Part shown: positions 52,543 through 64,000 of the stretch, piece by piece
How the letters are laid out: every line of letters starts with the position of its first letter
Position numbering within the stretch: the first letter of the stretch is position 1
Origin: Mesorhizobium opportunistum WSM2075
GTDB lineage: Bacteria > Pseudomonadota > Alphaproteobacteria > Rhizobiales > Rhizobiaceae
Direction of reading: 5' to 3'
Length of the DNA stretch: 64,000 nt
Assembly (NCBI RefSeq): GCF_000176035.2
Contig: NC_015675.1
Location: forward strand, 3,600,001 to 3,664,000
Notes under the pieces: generated by a model
Database searches by the model: none
Told to the model about the DNA's origin: nothing
The model's input: only the letters and a program-made list of their open reading frames with translations
Program-made: the position numbers and the translations under genes

Positions 52543-53471
52543 AATGGGGACAAGGCAAAGGGAAGGGCGCGGCCGGGCCGTCGCTGCTTGGCCTGTCGCT
52601 TTCGTTCGACCATTTCGTCCTGCCGCGCATGCTTCGCCGCCCGGTGCGCATCCTGGCGCGCCTGGGTGACGGGGAGTTCCAGGCGCCGCGTTTCTCAGCC
52701 GCGGTGATGTCCGCCGTGCTGCTCGCTTCGAGTGGCGCCTATGGCGCCTATCTTGGCGGACATGCCGACGGCATTATCCAGAGCATTACCGCCCGTACCG
52801 GCTTTGCCGTCGATCAGGTCAAGGTGGTCGGCAACCGCCAGACCTCGGAGATCGATATTCTCGACAGGCTCGAACTCGACGGCTGGACTTCGCTGATCGG
52901 CTTCGACGCGGAGGCCGCGCGCGAGCGTATCTCGGGCCTGCCGTGGATCGAGGTCGCGGCGGTGCGCAAGGTCTATCCGCACACGCTGGAAGTGCGCGTC
53001 GGGGAGCGCGAGGCGTTCGCGCTCTGGCAACAGGGCGATGCTCTGTCGGTCATCGAGAAGGATGGCGCCGTCATCGCGCCGTTCTCGGGCGGCAAGCAGG
53101 TGCTGCTGCCGTTGCTGATCGGGACCGGTGCGCCGGCCAAGGCGCCGGACTTCCTGGCCAAGATCGAAAAATATCCGGACCTTGCTTCCCGCGTGAAAGG
53201 CTACATCCGTGTCGGTGAGCGGCGCTGGGACCTGAAGCTGGACAACGGCATCACCGTCAAGTTGCCCGAGGATGACGAGGACCAGGCGCTCGCCGAGCTC
53301 GTCAAGATGGACCACGACAAGGGGCTATTGTCACGCGACATCGCCGCCGTCGACATGCGCCTGACCGATCGGCTGGTCGTGCAGCTGACGCCCGAGGCGG
53401 TGACGCAGCGCGAGGCCGCACTCAACGAGAAACCGAAAACCCTCAAGCGCAAGCCGGAGACGAAGATATGA
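52530..53471 (+). CDS. ftsQ: cell division protein FtsQ
   Basis: A 313-residue bitopic protein. A cytoplasmic N-terminus (about 70 residues) leads to a membrane span ([17 protein letters not shown], about 60-76), then the periplasmic POTRA domain ([23 protein letters not shown]) and the FtsQ domain ([21 protein letters not shown]). It bridges FtsL/FtsB and recruits late division proteins. The start is the GTG at 52530, seven bases after GGAGG, inside the end of ddl. Its stop overlaps ftsA (ATGA). Confidence 0.93.
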   Translation: MSALKWGQGKGKGAAGPSLLGLSLSFDHFVLPRMLRRPVRILARLGDGEFQAPRFSAAVMSAVLLASSGAYGAYLGGHADGIIQSITARTGFAVDQVKVVGNRQTSEIDILDRLELDGWTSLIGFDAEAARERISGLPWIEVAAVRKVYPHTLEVRVGEREAFALWQQGDALSVIEKDGAVIAPFSGGKQVLLPLLIGTGAPAKAPDFLAKIEKYPDLASRVKGYIRVGERRWDLKLDNGITVKLPEDDEDQALAELVKMDHDKGLLSRDIAAVDMRLTDRLVVQLTPEAVTQREAALNEKPKTLKRKPETKI

Positions 53472-54775
53472 GCTGGCTTGGCGGTCATGGCGATGCCTCG
53501 TCGCGCCGTTCCGGCACCTTGACGGTGCTGGATGTCGGCTCGAACAAGGTCTGCTGCATGGTGGCGAAGCTGAAGCCGTGCGACGACGGCAAGCTGTTGC
53601 GCGGCCGCTCGCACCGGATCCAGGTGATCGGCATCGGCCATCAGAAATCGCAAGGCGTGAAGTCTGGCGTGGTCGTCGATCTCGACCGGGCCGAGCATGC
53701 CATCCGGCTGTCGGTCGATGCCGCCGAGCGCATGGCGGGGCTGACGGTCGATTCGCTCATCGTCAACATGACCGCCGGGCGGCTGAAGAGCGAAGCTTTC
53801 GCCGCGACCATCAATCTTGGCGGCCACGAGGCCGACGAAGCCGACATCAAGCGCGTGCTCGGCGCCGGCGCCAAACAGGCGCTCAAGGCCGAGCGCGAGG
53901 TGATCCATTCGCTGCCCGTCGGCTTCTCACTGGACGCCGAGCGCGGCGTGCGCGACCCGCGCGGCATGGTCGGCGACGCGCTTGGCGTCGACATGCATGT
54001 GCTGACCGGTGACGCCGCCCCGATGCGCAATCTGGAACTCTCCATCAACCGCTCGCATTTGTCGGTCGAGCGCATGGTGGCGACACCCTATGCCAGCGGG
54101 CTGGCGGCACTTGTCGACGACGAGCTGGAGCTGGGTGCTGCCTGCATCGACATGGGCGGCGGCACGACGACAATCTCGGTGTTTTCGGAAGGCAAGTTCG
54201 TCCATGGCGACGCCATCGCCATCGGCGGCAACCATGTCACGCTCGATATGGCCAAGGGGCTCTCGACCTCGCTCGATGCCGCCGAACGGCTGAAGGTGAT
54301 GCACGGCTCGGCGCTGCCGGGCAGTGCCGACGACCGCGACCTGGTCTCGATCCAGCCGATCGGCGACGATGGCGACGTGCCGCTGCAGATACCGCGTTCG
54401 GTGATGACGCGCATCGTGCGCGCCCGCATCGACGAAACGCTCGAACTGCTGCGCGACCGGCTGAACAAGTCCGGCTACGGCAATGCGGTGGGCAAACGCG
54501 TCGTCTTGACCGGCGGCGCCAGCCAGCTCGCCGGCCTGCCGGAAGCGGCGCGTCGCATCCTGGGGCGCAATGTGCGCATCGGCCGCCCGCTCGGCGTGGC
54601 GGGCCTGCCCGAGGCGGCGAAGGGGCCAGCCTTCTCGGCCGCCGTCGGGCTTTTGATCTATCCGCAGATGGCGAGCTTCGAGAGCCATCCGGCGAAAGGA
54701 ATTTCCGGTCTCAGGATGACCGGGACGGGCGGAAAACTGCATCGCATGAGTCAGTGGTTGAGAGACAGTTTCTAA
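53468..54775 (+). CDS. ftsA: cell division protein FtsA
   Basis: A 435-residue actin-fold ATPase that tethers FtsZ to the membrane. LTVLDVGSNKVCCMVAKL is the phosphate-1 loop, GAACIDMGGGTTTISVF phosphate-2, and VVLTGGASQLAGLPEAA the adenosine motif. The C-terminal MSQWLRDSF is the amphipathic membrane-targeting helix. The 1C subdomain lies around residues 90-170. It overlaps ftsQ by 4 bases, and a 66-bp gap leads to ftsZ. Confidence 0.96.
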   Translation: MSWLGGHGDASSRRSGTLTVLDVGSNKVCCMVAKLKPCDDGKLLRGRSHRIQVIGIGHQKSQGVKSGVVVDLDRAEHAIRLSVDAAERMAGLTVDSLIVNMTAGRLKSEAFAATINLGGHEADEADIKRVLGAGAKQALKAEREVIHSLPVGFSLDAERGVRDPRGMVGDALGVDMHVLTGDAAPMRNLELSINRSHLSVERMVATPYASGLAALVDDELELGAACIDMGGGTTTISVFSEGKFVHGDAIAIGGNHVTLDMAKGLSTSLDAAERLKVMHGSALPGSADDRDLVSIQPIGDDGDVPLQIPRSVMTRIVRARIDETLELLRDRLNKSGYGNAVGKRVVLTGGASQLAGLPEAARRILGRNVRIGRPLGVAGLPEAAKGPAFSAAVGLLIYPQMASFESHPAKGISGLRMTGTGGKLHRMSQWLRDSF

Positions 54776-54841
54776 TTGACGGGGACAGCCCCATAGGCGG
54801 CCGCGGCGGCGACGCGGCGTGAAAGGCAAAGGACGGAGACA

Positions 54842-56530
54842 ATGACCATCAATCTGCAGAAGCCGGACATCACCGAGCTTAAGCCCCGCATCACCGTGTT
54901 CGGCGTCGGCGGCGGCGGCGGCAATGCCGTCAACAACATGATCACCGCCGGTCTGCGCGGTGTCGAGTTCGTTGTCGCCAACACCGACGCCCAGGCGCTG
55001 ACCATGTCGAAGGCCGATCGGCTGATCCAGCTTGGCGCGCATGTCACCGAGGGTCTCGGCGCCGGCTCGCAGCCTGAAGTCGGCCGTGCGGCGGCCGAAG
55101 AGTGCATCGACGAGATCATCGATCACCTGTCCAACACCCATATGTGCTTCGTTACCGCGGGCATGGGCGGCGGCACGGGTACCGGTGCTGCTCCGGTCGT
55201 GGCGCGGGCCGCCCGCGAAAGAGGCATCCTCACCGTCGGCGTCGTCACCAAGCCGTTCCATTTCGAAGGCCAGCGCCGCATGAAGACGGCCGACCTCGGC
55301 ATCGAGGAACTGCAGAAATGCGTCGACACCCTGATCGTCATCCCCAACCAGAACCTGTTCCGGCTGGCCAATGACAAGACCACCTTCGCCGACGCCTTCG
55401 CCATGGCCGACCAGGTGCTCTATTCCGGTGTTGCCTGCATCACCGACCTGATGGTCAAGGAAGGCCTGATCAACCTCGACTTCGCCGACGTGCGTTCGGT
55501 GATGCGCGAAATGGGCAAAGCCATGATGGGCACCGGCGAAGCTTCGGGCGAGGGCCGTGCAATGGCCGCCGCCGAGGCAGCGATCGCCAACCCGCTGCTC
55601 GACGAGACGTCGATGAGGGGCGCCAAGGGCCTGCTGATCTCGATCACCGGCGGTCGCGACCTCACCCTGTTCGAGGTCGACGAAGCGGCGACCCGTATCC
55701 GCGAGGAAGTCGACCAGGACGCCAACATCATCCTGGGCGCCACCTTCGACGAAGAACTCGAAGGCGTCATCCGTGTCTCGGTGGTCGCCACCGGCATCGA
55801 CAAGTCGGCGGCTGAAATCGCCGCCGCGCCGATCGCGATCCGCACCGCACCGCAGAAGCCGGCCGCCCGTCCGGCGGTGGCAGCGGTGGAAAGCCGCCCG
55901 GCGCCGGTCCAGCAGACCGCATACGAGCCGCGCGCCGCGGACCCGGTCGCCGAAGCCATCCAGCTCGCCGAGGCAAACGCCGCGGCCATGGCGCAGGCTC
56001 GCCCGGCTCCTGTCGCCCATGCGGACGATTTCCGCCCGCAGAGCAAGATCTTCCAGGCGCCGCCGGCACAGCCGCAGCCAATGGCACAGCCGGTGGTCCA
56101 GCAGATGGTGCAGCCGGCTCCGCAGCCGCGCGAAATGCTGCGTGAGGTGCAGCAGCCTGTGGCGATGGCGCCGCAGCGCATGCCGCGCGTCGAGGATTTT
56201 CCGCCGGTCGTGAAGGCCGAGGTGGATGCCAAGAGCCGCCCGGCCGACCATGAGAACAACAGCGGGCCGATGGGCCTGTTGAAGCGCCTGACCAACGGCC
56301 TGACCCGCCGCGAGGAGGAGCCCGCACGGCTGCAGCCGGCGCAACCGCGCGAGCCCAAGCTGCGCCAGGCGGCACCGGAAGTGCGCCGTCTCGCCAGCCA
56401 GGACGCCCAGCTCTATGCGCCGCGCCGCGGCCAGCTGGACGACCAGGGCCGCCTGACGCCGCAGACGCGGGCGACTCAGGACGACGATCAGCTGGAGATT
56501 CCGGCGTTCCTGCGCCGCCAGGCCAACTGA
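54842..56530 (+). CDS. ftsZ: cell division protein FtsZ
   Basis: A 562-residue tubulin homologue. The GTPase core is residues 1 to about 320, with [15 protein letters not shown], the G-box [16 protein letters not shown], and the T7 loop [14 protein letters not shown] long Pro/Ala/Gln-rich linker (about 335-545) follows, as in other rhizobial FtsZ proteins, and then the conserved C-terminal peptide [10 protein letters not shown], which binds FtsA and other partners. It polymerises into the Z ring. GGACGGAGACA precedes the ATG. TTGACG just after the ftsA stop might be the -35 of an extra ftsZ promoter. A strong terminator follows the gene. Confidence 0.97.
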   Translation: MTINLQKPDITELKPRITVFGVGGGGGNAVNNMITAGLRGVEFVVANTDAQALTMSKADRLIQLGAHVTEGLGAGSQPEVGRAAAEECIDEIIDHLSNTHMCFVTAGMGGGTGTGAAPVVARAARERGILTVGVVTKPFHFEGQRRMKTADLGIEELQKCVDTLIVIPNQNLFRLANDKTTFADAFAMADQVLYSGVACITDLMVKEGLINLDFADVRSVMREMGKAMMGTGEASGEGRAMAAAEAAIANPLLDETSMRGAKGLLISITGGRDLTLFEVDEAATRIREEVDQDANIILGATFDEELEGVIRVSVVATGIDKSAAEIAAAPIAIRTAPQKPAARPAVAAVESRPAPVQQTAYEPRAADPVAEAIQLAEANAAAMAQARPAPVAHADDFRPQSKIFQAPPAQPQPMAQPVVQQMVQPAPQPREMLREVQQPVAMAPQRMPRVEDFPPVVKAEVDAKSRPADHENNSGPMGLLKRLTNGLTRREEEPARLQPAQPREPKLRQAAPEVRRLASQDAQLYAPRRGQLDDQGRLTPQTRATQDDDQLEIPAFLRRQAN

Positions 56531-56553
56531 GCGGTTAACAGGCTGTAACAATT

Positions 56554-56593
56554 GTTAACAGGCAAGCAAGAAATTGCTTGCCTGTTAACGTTT
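56554..56593 (+). terminator. intrinsic terminator after ftsZ
   Basis: GTTAACAGGCAAGCAA at 56554-56569 pairs perfectly with its complement at 56574-56589 around a GAAA tetraloop, and GTTT follows. The 16-bp stem begins 24 bp after the ftsZ stop. It ends the ddl-ftsQAZ transcript and separates it from lpxC. Confidence 0.88.
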
Positions 56594-56810
56594 AAAATGT
56601 TGCAAAAACAACGACTTATGACGTCATTTGAATTCCTATTCGCGGTTACAAAGAGTAAGAAACCGTGATTTGGAGTCTCCCTGCCGGGACACTATCTTCG
56701 CTGCCTACCACAGTCGGTCTGCCGGGATTTCGGGGGAAGTCGCCCTGCCAGCCGATCTAACAAGAGCCGCGCCCTCGGGCTGGAGAAGCGGACCTAGGCA
56801 TTACGGGCTT

Positions 56811-57761
56811 ATGGGGATTGTCTTGCACGACTACCAGACGACAGTGAAGGCGCGCGCGTCGCTTACGGGCACCGGCGTTCACAGCGGCAAAGAAGTTTCC
56901 GTCAGTTTCCTGCCCGCGGATGCCGATACCGGCATCGTGTTCCAGCTTGTCAGCGAGAAAGGGCAGGGCCGTGAGTTCCGCGCCCTGTTTTCCGAGATCG
57001 GCGCCACCGACCTGTGCACCATGCTTGGCGATCCGGCAGGCGAGCATATCGCCACCGTCGAGCACATCATGGCCGCTTTGTTAGGCCTCGGCATCGACAA
57101 TGTCCTCATCGAGATCGACGGTCACGAGGTTCCCATCCTCGACGGCAGCGCCATGGCGTTCGTGGAAGCCATCGACCAGGCGGGCGTCGAGACCTTGCCG
57201 GTCAAGCGACGCTACATCAGGGTCGTCAAGCCGGTCCGCATCGAGAACGGTGCTTCCTGGGCGGAGTTCAGGCCTTATGATGGCACCCGTTTCGAGGTCG
57301 AGATCGACTTCGAAAGCCCGGCGATCGGACGCCAACTCTTCGCTTCCGACCTCAATGCAGACATTTTCCGCCGTGACATCGCGCGGGCCCGCACCTTCGG
57401 CTTCATGAAGGATGTCGAGCGGCTGTGGGCGGCCGGCTATGCGCTGGGATCCTCGCTTGAGAATTCGCTGGTGATCGGTGACGACAACCGCGTCATCAAT
57501 ATGGGCGGCTTGCGCTTCCCCAACGAATTCGTGCGCCACAAGACGCTGGACGCCATGGGCGACCTGGCGCTGGCCGGCGCCCGCTTCATCGGCTGTTTCC
57601 GCTCCTATCGCGGCGGCCACAGGCTGAACGCCGCGGCGCTGCGGCGGCTGCTGTCAGACCGCACGGCTTTCGAAATCGTCGAGACGACGCGTCGCGAGCG
57701 CGGCCGCGCCGCCGAGATGAACGCCGTCAATGCGCCGCTCTACGCACCCTGGATGATCTGA
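56811..57761 (+). CDS. lpxC: UDP-3-O-acyl-N-acetylglucosamine deacetylase LpxC
   Basis: A 316-residue zinc deacetylase, the first committed step of lipid A synthesis. DYQTTVKARASLTGTGVHSGK is the N-terminal signature, TVEHIMAALLGLGIDN holds a zinc His (His85), and FVRHKTLDAMGDLALAG holds the H-x3-D zinc motif. The length fits with a start at the ATG 56811 (MGIVLHDYQT); an open upstream extension to 56628 has no homology and was dropped. It is separated from ftsZ by a terminator, so it should have its own promoter in the 217-bp gap. Confidence 0.95.
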   Translation: MGIVLHDYQTTVKARASLTGTGVHSGKEVSVSFLPADADTGIVFQLVSEKGQGREFRALFSEIGATDLCTMLGDPAGEHIATVEHIMAALLGLGIDNVLIEIDGHEVPILDGSAMAFVEAIDQAGVETLPVKRRYIRVVKPVRIENGASWAEFRPYDGTRFEVEIDFESPAIGRQLFASDLNADIFRRDIARARTFGFMKDVERLWAAGYALGSSLENSLVIGDDNRVINMGGLRFPNEFVRHKTLDAMGDLALAGARFIGCFRSYRGGHRLNAAALRRLLSDRTAFEIVETTRRERGRAAEMNAVNAPLYAPWMI

Positions 57762-57927
57762 ATTCCTCGACGTTTTCGGGACGGTGAGTGTTGCATGAAT
57801 GCACCATCCGCCGGCGAAATCGCAGCGATACTCCGACTCGGTCCGGCCGCCACAAAAATGTGCGATTGGCTGGACATAGCGTTGCCGGGCAAGGCGGTTA
57901 TGGTCTATGGCTGCTGCCGTCGATTAG

Positions 57928-57983
57928 TGCATGTCGCTCAAAAGTGGGGACCAGTTTTGGGACAACAGCATGCAAGAGGCATT
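57928..57983. repeat. REP-like palindrome upstream of bamD
   Basis: The core AAAAGTGGGGACCAGTTTT, inverted relative to the other copies, is flanked by GCATGTCGCTC and GACAACAGCATGC, which pair with each other. It lies 31 bp before the bamD start, in a 252-bp gap after lpxC, so it falls within the bamD leader and may affect its expression. Confidence 0.65.
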
Positions 57984-58013
57984 AAAATAACGCCGAAAGG
58001 GCGCAATCCAATC

Positions 58014-58883
58014 ATGTTTTTCAAGCGAGTCGGTCAATCGAAAGCGCCGCTGCGGTCTGTTTTCCTGGCGCTTTCGGTGGTTGTTCCATCGCTCTTTCTG
58101 TCGGCTTGCATGTCGTCCGAGAAAGACATCGACCTGTCGACCTATGTCGACCAGACCGAGCCGGCCGACGTTCTCTACAACCAGGGCCTCGCCAATCTGA
58201 ATGCCGGCCGCCTGGACGAGGCGAGCAAGAAATTCGACGCCGTCGACCGCCAGCATCCTTATTCGGAATGGGCCCGCAAATCGATGGTGATGGGCGCCTT
58301 CGCCGACTATCGCAAGGGCAGCTACGACGAAGCGATCTCGTCGGCCAAGCGCTATCTGGCGCTTTACCCGTCCACCGATGACGCGCCCTATGCGCAGTAC
58401 ATCATCGGCCTGAGCTACTACCGCCAGATCAAGGACGTGACGCAGGATCAGAAGGAAGCACGCCAGACCTTGCAGACGATGCAGGATCTGGTTACGCGCT
58501 GGCCGACTTCGGAATATGTCGACGACGCCAAGGAGAAGATCCGCTTCGCCAACGACCAGCTCGCCGGCAAGGAAATGCAGATCGGCCGCTATTATCTGGA
58601 GCGCCGCGAATACATCGCCGCCGTCAAGCGCTTCCGCACCGTGGTGGAGAACTATTCCAATACGCGCCATGTCGAGGAAGCACTCGCTCGTCTCACGGAA
58701 AGCTATTACGCGATGGGGTTGACCTCGGAGGCCCAGACGGCCGCCGCGGTGCTCGGCACCAACTATCCCGACAGCCCATGGTACAAGGATTCCTACAAGC
58801 TGCTGCAGAGCAACGGGCTTGCACCGCGCGAGAATGCCGGATCGTGGATATCCAAGGCCGGAAAACTGATCACCGGCGCCTGA
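58014..58883 (+). CDS. bamD: outer membrane protein assembly factor BamD
   Basis: A 289-residue lipoprotein, also called ComL or YfiO. The start at 58014 gives a basic N-terminus, a hydrophobic stretch ([19 protein letters not shown]) and the lipobox Cys near residue 32. TPR repeats follow: [40 protein letters not shown] and several more to about residue 250. BamD is the essential lipoprotein that links BamA to substrates in the outer-membrane beta-barrel assembly machine. A frame open from 57795 crosses the palindromic repeat and was not used. Confidence 0.93.
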   Translation: MFFKRVGQSKAPLRSVFLALSVVVPSLFLSACMSSEKDIDLSTYVDQTEPADVLYNQGLANLNAGRLDEASKKFDAVDRQHPYSEWARKSMVMGAFADYRKGSYDEAISSAKRYLALYPSTDDAPYAQYIIGLSYYRQIKDVTQDQKEARQTLQTMQDLVTRWPTSEYVDDAKEKIRFANDQLAGKEMQIGRYYLERREYIAAVKRFRTVVENYSNTRHVEEALARLTESYYAMGLTSEAQTAAAVLGTNYPDSPWYKDSYKLLQSNGLAPRENAGSWISKAGKLITGA

Positions 58884-58944
58884 CCGCCAGGCCTCGGACC
58901 GAAGCACGCGTTTTTGGATTGATCCGACGCTGAAACAAAAAGAT

Positions 58945-58982
58945 AGTGCGGCGCTGCGACTCCAACCGGGTCGCGTGCCGCT
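58945..58982. repeat. imperfect hairpin element downstream of bamD
   Basis: AGTGCGGCGCTGCGAC at 58945-58960 pairs imperfectly with GTCGCGTGCCGCT at 58970-58982 around TCCAACCGG. It is preceded by CTGAAACAAAAAGATAG, a phrase that I recall preceding a common rhizobial intergenic palindrome. It could terminate bamD transcription but has no T-tract. Confidence 0.45.
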
Positions 58983-59039
58983 CCACAGCGGTTCGGTGGT
59001 TTGATTGAAGCGCTGAGCCGTCCTAACTTTTTGTTCTAC

Positions 59040-59083
59040 GCAATTCCCGTGGGAAAACCGCTACGCACTTTTCCTGGAATTGC
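59040..59083. repeat. REP-like palindrome upstream of recN
   Basis: The core AAAACCGCTACGCACTTTT is flanked by GCAATTCC and GGAATTGC, perfect inverted arms. It ends 17 bp before the recN ATG, so the hairpin would lie next to the ribosome-binding region in mRNA. Confidence 0.65.
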
Positions 59084-59100
59084 TTGAGGTCCGGGTTCTG

Positions 59101-60774
59101 ATGCTTGCCAGACTGTCGATCCGCGATATCGTCCTGATCGAGAAGCTGGATATCGACTTCCAGCCCGGTCTTTCCGTGCTGACCGGCGAAACCGGTGCCG
59201 GCAAATCCATCCTGCTCGATGCTTTGTCGCTGGCGCTCGGCGCGCGCGGCGATGCTTCGCTGGTGCGCCATGGCGCGGCGCAAGGCCAGGTCATCGCCGT
59301 GTTCGATGTGCCGCGCAACCATCCGGTGCGTGCGCTGCTTGCCGAAAATGCCATCGAGGATGACGGCGACATCATCCTGCGCCGCGTGCAGACGGCGGAT
59401 GGCCGCACCCGGGTGTTCGTCAACGACCAGCCATCCAGCGTGACATTGATGCGCGATGTCGGCCACGCGCTGGTCGAGATCCACGGCCAGCACGATGAAC
59501 GGGCCCTGGTCGATCCCGGTGCCCATCGCGACGTGCTCGATGCTTTCGGAGGCCATCTCGGCGCCGTCCGCTCGACCGGTGAGGCATGGCGGCACTGGCG
59601 CGCCTGCGAGCAGGAACTTACGCGCCACCGCGCCAAGGTGGCGGCGGCGGCGCGCGAGGCCGACTATCTGCGCGCGGCGGTCGCCGAACTGACCAAGCTC
59701 GATCCCCAGCCCGGCGAGGAAACGGAACTTGCCGAACTGCGCGCCCACATGATGCGCGCCGAGAAGATCGCATCCGAGATCCATGACGCGCAGGACGTGC
59801 TGTCCGGCCCGTCATCGCCCTTGCCGCAACTGGCCAGCCTGCTGAGGCGGCTGCAACGCAAGGCGACGGAGGCGCCCGGCCTGCTCGAGGACGTCGTCAA
59901 GTCGCTGGACGAGGCGATGCTGTCGCTCGATGCGGCGCAGTCTGGCGTCGAGGCCGCATTGCGGGCCACCGAATATGACCCGCAGCGGCTGGAAAAGGCG
60001 GAGGAGCGTCTGTTTTCGCTGCGTGCCGCGTCACGCAAGCACAGCGTCGCCGTCGACGACCTGGCGCAGTTGCGCGACACGATGGTTGCCGATCTTGCCG
60101 ATCTCGATGCCGGCGAGGAACGCCTGCACGGGCTGGAAAAGCAGGCCGCTGCCGCATGCGAGGCCTATGACATCGCCGCCGCACAGCTTTCCTCGCTGCG
60201 CCACGCGGCGGCGATCGGCCTGACCATGGCCGTCATGGCCGAACTGCCGGCGCTGAAGCTCGAACGCGCCGCCTTCATTGTCGAGATGAAGAGCGAGGCC
60301 GAGACCCGCATGGAAGAGGGCATCGACCAGATCGAGTTCTGGGTGCGCACCAACCCCGGCACGCGGCCCGGCCCGATGATGAAGGTGGCTTCCGGTGGCG
60401 AGCTGTCGCGCTTCCTGCTGGCGCTGAAGGTGGCGCTGGCTGACCGTGGCTCGGCGCCGACGCTGGTTTTCGACGAAATCGACACCGGCGTGGGCGGCGC
60501 CGTGGCGGACGCCATCGGCCAAAGGCTGGCGCGGCTGTCGAAGCGCGTGCAGGTGCTCTCGGTCACCCATGCGCCGCAGGTGGCGGCGCGCGCGGCGACG
60601 CATTTCCTGATCTCCAAATCGGGAGGCACCGATCGCGTGGCGACCGGCATTGCCGAGATGGACAGGACGGCGCGGCAGGAAGAGATCGCCCGCATGCTGG
60701 CCGGCGCCACGATCACCGATGAGGCACGCGCCGCCGCCGAGCGGTTGTTGCGCGAAAACACAAACGCGGCATAG
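59101..60774 (+). CDS. recN: DNA repair protein RecN
   Basis: A 557-residue SMC-like ATPase for double-strand break repair. The Walker A is GETGAGKSILLDALSLALGAR (about 33), with a Q-loop region at ALVEIHGQHDERALVD. Long heptad coiled coils run from about 155 to 355. The ABC signature is KVASGGELSRFLLALK and Walker B PTLVFDEIDTGVGG. The start at 59101 (MLARLSIRDIVLIEKLD) is the conserved N-terminus; seven more codons are open upstream. I looked for an alphaproteobacterial LexA box (GTTC-N7-GTTC) and found no convincing one. Confidence 0.95.
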   Translation: MLARLSIRDIVLIEKLDIDFQPGLSVLTGETGAGKSILLDALSLALGARGDASLVRHGAAQGQVIAVFDVPRNHPVRALLAENAIEDDGDIILRRVQTADGRTRVFVNDQPSSVTLMRDVGHALVEIHGQHDERALVDPGAHRDVLDAFGGHLGAVRSTGEAWRHWRACEQELTRHRAKVAAAAREADYLRAAVAELTKLDPQPGEETELAELRAHMMRAEKIASEIHDAQDVLSGPSSPLPQLASLLRRLQRKATEAPGLLEDVVKSLDEAMLSLDAAQSGVEAALRATEYDPQRLEKAEERLFSLRAASRKHSVAVDDLAQLRDTMVADLADLDAGEERLHGLEKQAAAACEAYDIAAAQLSSLRHAAAIGLTMAVMAELPALKLERAAFIVEMKSEAETRMEEGIDQIEFWVRTNPGTRPGPMMKVASGGELSRFLLALKVALADRGSAPTLVFDEIDTGVGGAVADAIGQRLARLSKRVQVLSVTHAPQVAARAATHFLISKSGGTDRVATGIAEMDRTARQEEIARMLAGATITDEARAAAERLLRENTNAA

Positions 60775-60829
60775 GAATATCCGGCGTGATGGATCGAGTC
60801 AGGATATGGCTCCATCCTGCTGGTCAGGA

Positions 60830-63112
<2,283 letters not shown>

Positions 63113-63113
<1 letters not shown>

Positions 63114-63805
63114 TGGAAAGCACCTTCAAAGGGTTCGGTCAAAAGGCCATTCCGTTCCTGAAGGCGCTGGATTTCCACCAGAGCCGGGAATGGTTTTTGG
63201 AGAACCGCGACCTGTTCGAAACGGAATTGCGCGATCCACTGGGCGATCTCGTCGACACGCTGACGCTGCGTTTTGCAGCGGCGGGGTTGGGTTTGCGCGG
63301 CGACCGCAAGAAGTCGCTGTTTCGCATCAATCGCGACGTGCGCTTCGCCAAGGATAAGCGACCCTACAACCGCCACCTGTCGGCCATCCTTTCGCCGGAC
63401 GGCACCAAGATGGAACAAGGTGTGTTCTATGTGCATATCGGGTTGGAGGGTTGCTTCGCCGGCGTCGCCTGGTGGCAGCCGGAGGCCGCACTGCTGCTGG
63501 CGATACGCCGTTCCATCGAGACATGGCCCGAGAGGTTTCGCGCCATGGTGAAGGCGTTGAACAAGAATGGCCTCGAACTCGATGCCGAAGGCGCCATGAA
63601 ACGCACGCCGCGCGGCTTCGAACACGTCATCGACAAAGACCTTGCCGCAGCCATTCGCAACCGGCATTTCGTCGTTCGCCACGTGATCGATCCGGCCGGC
63701 ATTCACGGGCCGGAACTGGTCGAGGAGCTCGTCGATTTCACCTTGCGCGCCAAGCCGCTGCTCGATTGGGGCAGGGCTATCGAGGGCAAAACCGTGAAGG
63801 ATTAA
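63113..63805 (+). CDS. DUF2461 domain-containing protein (TIGR02453 family)
   Basis: A 230-residue protein. Signatures are FKGFGQKAIPFLKALDFHQSREWFLENRDLFE, FRINRDVRFAKDKRPYNRHLSAIL and GCFAGVAWWQPEAALLLAIRRSI. The family is widespread and of unknown function. The ATG shares its first base with the ligA TGA stop, so it is translated together with ligA. No signal peptide or membrane span is seen. Confidence 0.88.
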
Positions 63806-63926
63806 GCGTTACTCGAGCGCCGCCACGATCATTTCCGCTGATCGTTCGGCTCAAGCGAATTCGTGTGACAAGGCCGGGCATGCCACCTACATACCGCCAC
63901 TCCTTGTTGTTGTGCATGGTTGTTGT

Positions 63927-63976
63927 GCATGTCGTAATCCCAAAACCGCTGCGCACTTTTGGGTGACATGCATCAG
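63927..63976. repeat. REP-like palindrome before the last gene start
   Basis: GCATGTCGTAATCCC and GGGTGACATGC flank the core AAAACCGCTGCGCACTTTT. It ends in CAGGAG, which doubles as the ribosome site of the gene starting at 63986. Confidence 0.65.
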
Positions 63977-63985
63977 GAGTGGTTT

Positions 63986-64000
63986 ATGGCGACGGACGTG
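63986..64000 (+). CDS. start of an unidentified gene, cut by window edge
   Basis: CAGGAGTGGTTT followed by ATGGCGACGGACGTG gives a good ribosome site at proper spacing and the first five codons MATDV before the window ends. Too little is visible to identify the product. The upstream 180-bp gap contains only the palindromic repeat and a small CGATCA...TGATCG dyad near 63830. Confidence 0.45.

Noticed and set aside
53927..56551. 874-codon open frame on the minus strand opposite ftsA-ftsZ
   Set aside because: It is antisense to well-supported genes, is low-complexity and His/Arg/Gly-rich, has no recognisable domain, and is the expected by-product of GC-rich third positions.
56531..56560. CtrA-like TTAA pair after ftsZ
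   Set aside because: The TTAA spacing is 20 bp, not the 7-bp spacer, and the second one belongs to the terminator stem.
56628..56810. N-terminal extension of lpxC by 61 codons
   Set aside because: The added residues have no LpxC homology, and the family start MGIVLHDYQT is at 56811.
57795..58013. N-terminal extension of bamD
   Set aside because: It crosses a palindromic repeat and would bury the lipoprotein signal that begins at 58014.
58984..59100. LexA (SOS) box upstream of recN
   Set aside because: No GTTC-N7-GTTC match; the closest, GTTCTACGCAATTCC, lacks the second half-site.

Overview
The window looks like chromosomal DNA of an alphaproteobacterium of the order Hyphomicrobiales (Rhizobiales), most likely Mesorhizobium. 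This rests on high-GC coding, a complete rhizobial-type division and cell-wall (dcw) cluster running on through lpxC, bamD, recN and ligA, a btaA-btaB betaine-lipid operon with a PHO box, an ArsR-methyltransferase gene coupled to metF, and several families of short palindromic intergenic repeats that I know as typical of rhizobia. The genus is inferred from remembered similarity, not from a database search. I see no tRNA, rRNA, CRISPR array, insertion sequence or prophage.

Layout. Positions 1-16300 hold mixed metabolic genes on both strands: a CoA transferase cut by the window edge, an alpha/beta hydrolase, a secreted RNase T2, ettA, tam, a KAS III-like enzyme, a membrane methyltransferase, a VOC protein, a tautomerase divergent from a TetR regulator, a MOSC gene broken by one stop codon, an SDR, a class IV aminotransferase, trmO with a DUF2293 gene, and the ArsR-methyltransferase/metF pair. 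Positions 16300-25800 hold a 28-residue membrane peptide gene, an EamA exporter, a PLP decarboxylase, two wall hydrolases (MltB and GH25), a serine hydrolase, a damaged HigBA module and btaAB. Positions 25900-28130 are a visibly more AT-rich divergent pair, a cytoplasmic papain-like protease and a nucleoside-phosphorylase-like protein, the best candidate here for an uncharacterised two-gene system. A large hydantoinase/oxoprolinase follows, carrying an in-frame insertion of a palindromic repeat. After it come a small lipoprotein, a TerB-DnaJ protein, an AmpD-like amidase, a lytic transglycosylase, rnpB, a ParDE module and a Cys/Met PLP enzyme.

From 37.4 kb to 63.8 kb everything reads rightward: mraZ-rsmH-ftsL-ftsI-murE-murF-mraY-murD-ftsW-murG-murC-murB, then ddl-ftsQ-ftsA-ftsZ, lpxC, bamD, recN, ligA and a DUF2461 gene. 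Most junctions inside the cluster overlap by 1-4 bases, which indicates translational coupling. Two control points can be read directly. A triple 10-bp-period MraZ box lies over a TTGACG promoter before mraZ. Eight GANTC (CcrM methylation) sites lie within 181 bp before ddl-ftsQAZ, which suggests that the late division genes are timed by the cell cycle. A strong terminator follows ftsZ.

The genes make peptidoglycan precursors (MurA-F steps except MurA, MraY, MurG, Ddl), polymerise and crosslink wall at the septum (FtsW, FtsI), assemble the divisome (FtsL, FtsQ, FtsA, FtsZ), start lipid A synthesis (LpxC) and insert outer-membrane proteins (BamD). Several wall-cleaving enzymes are encoded nearby.
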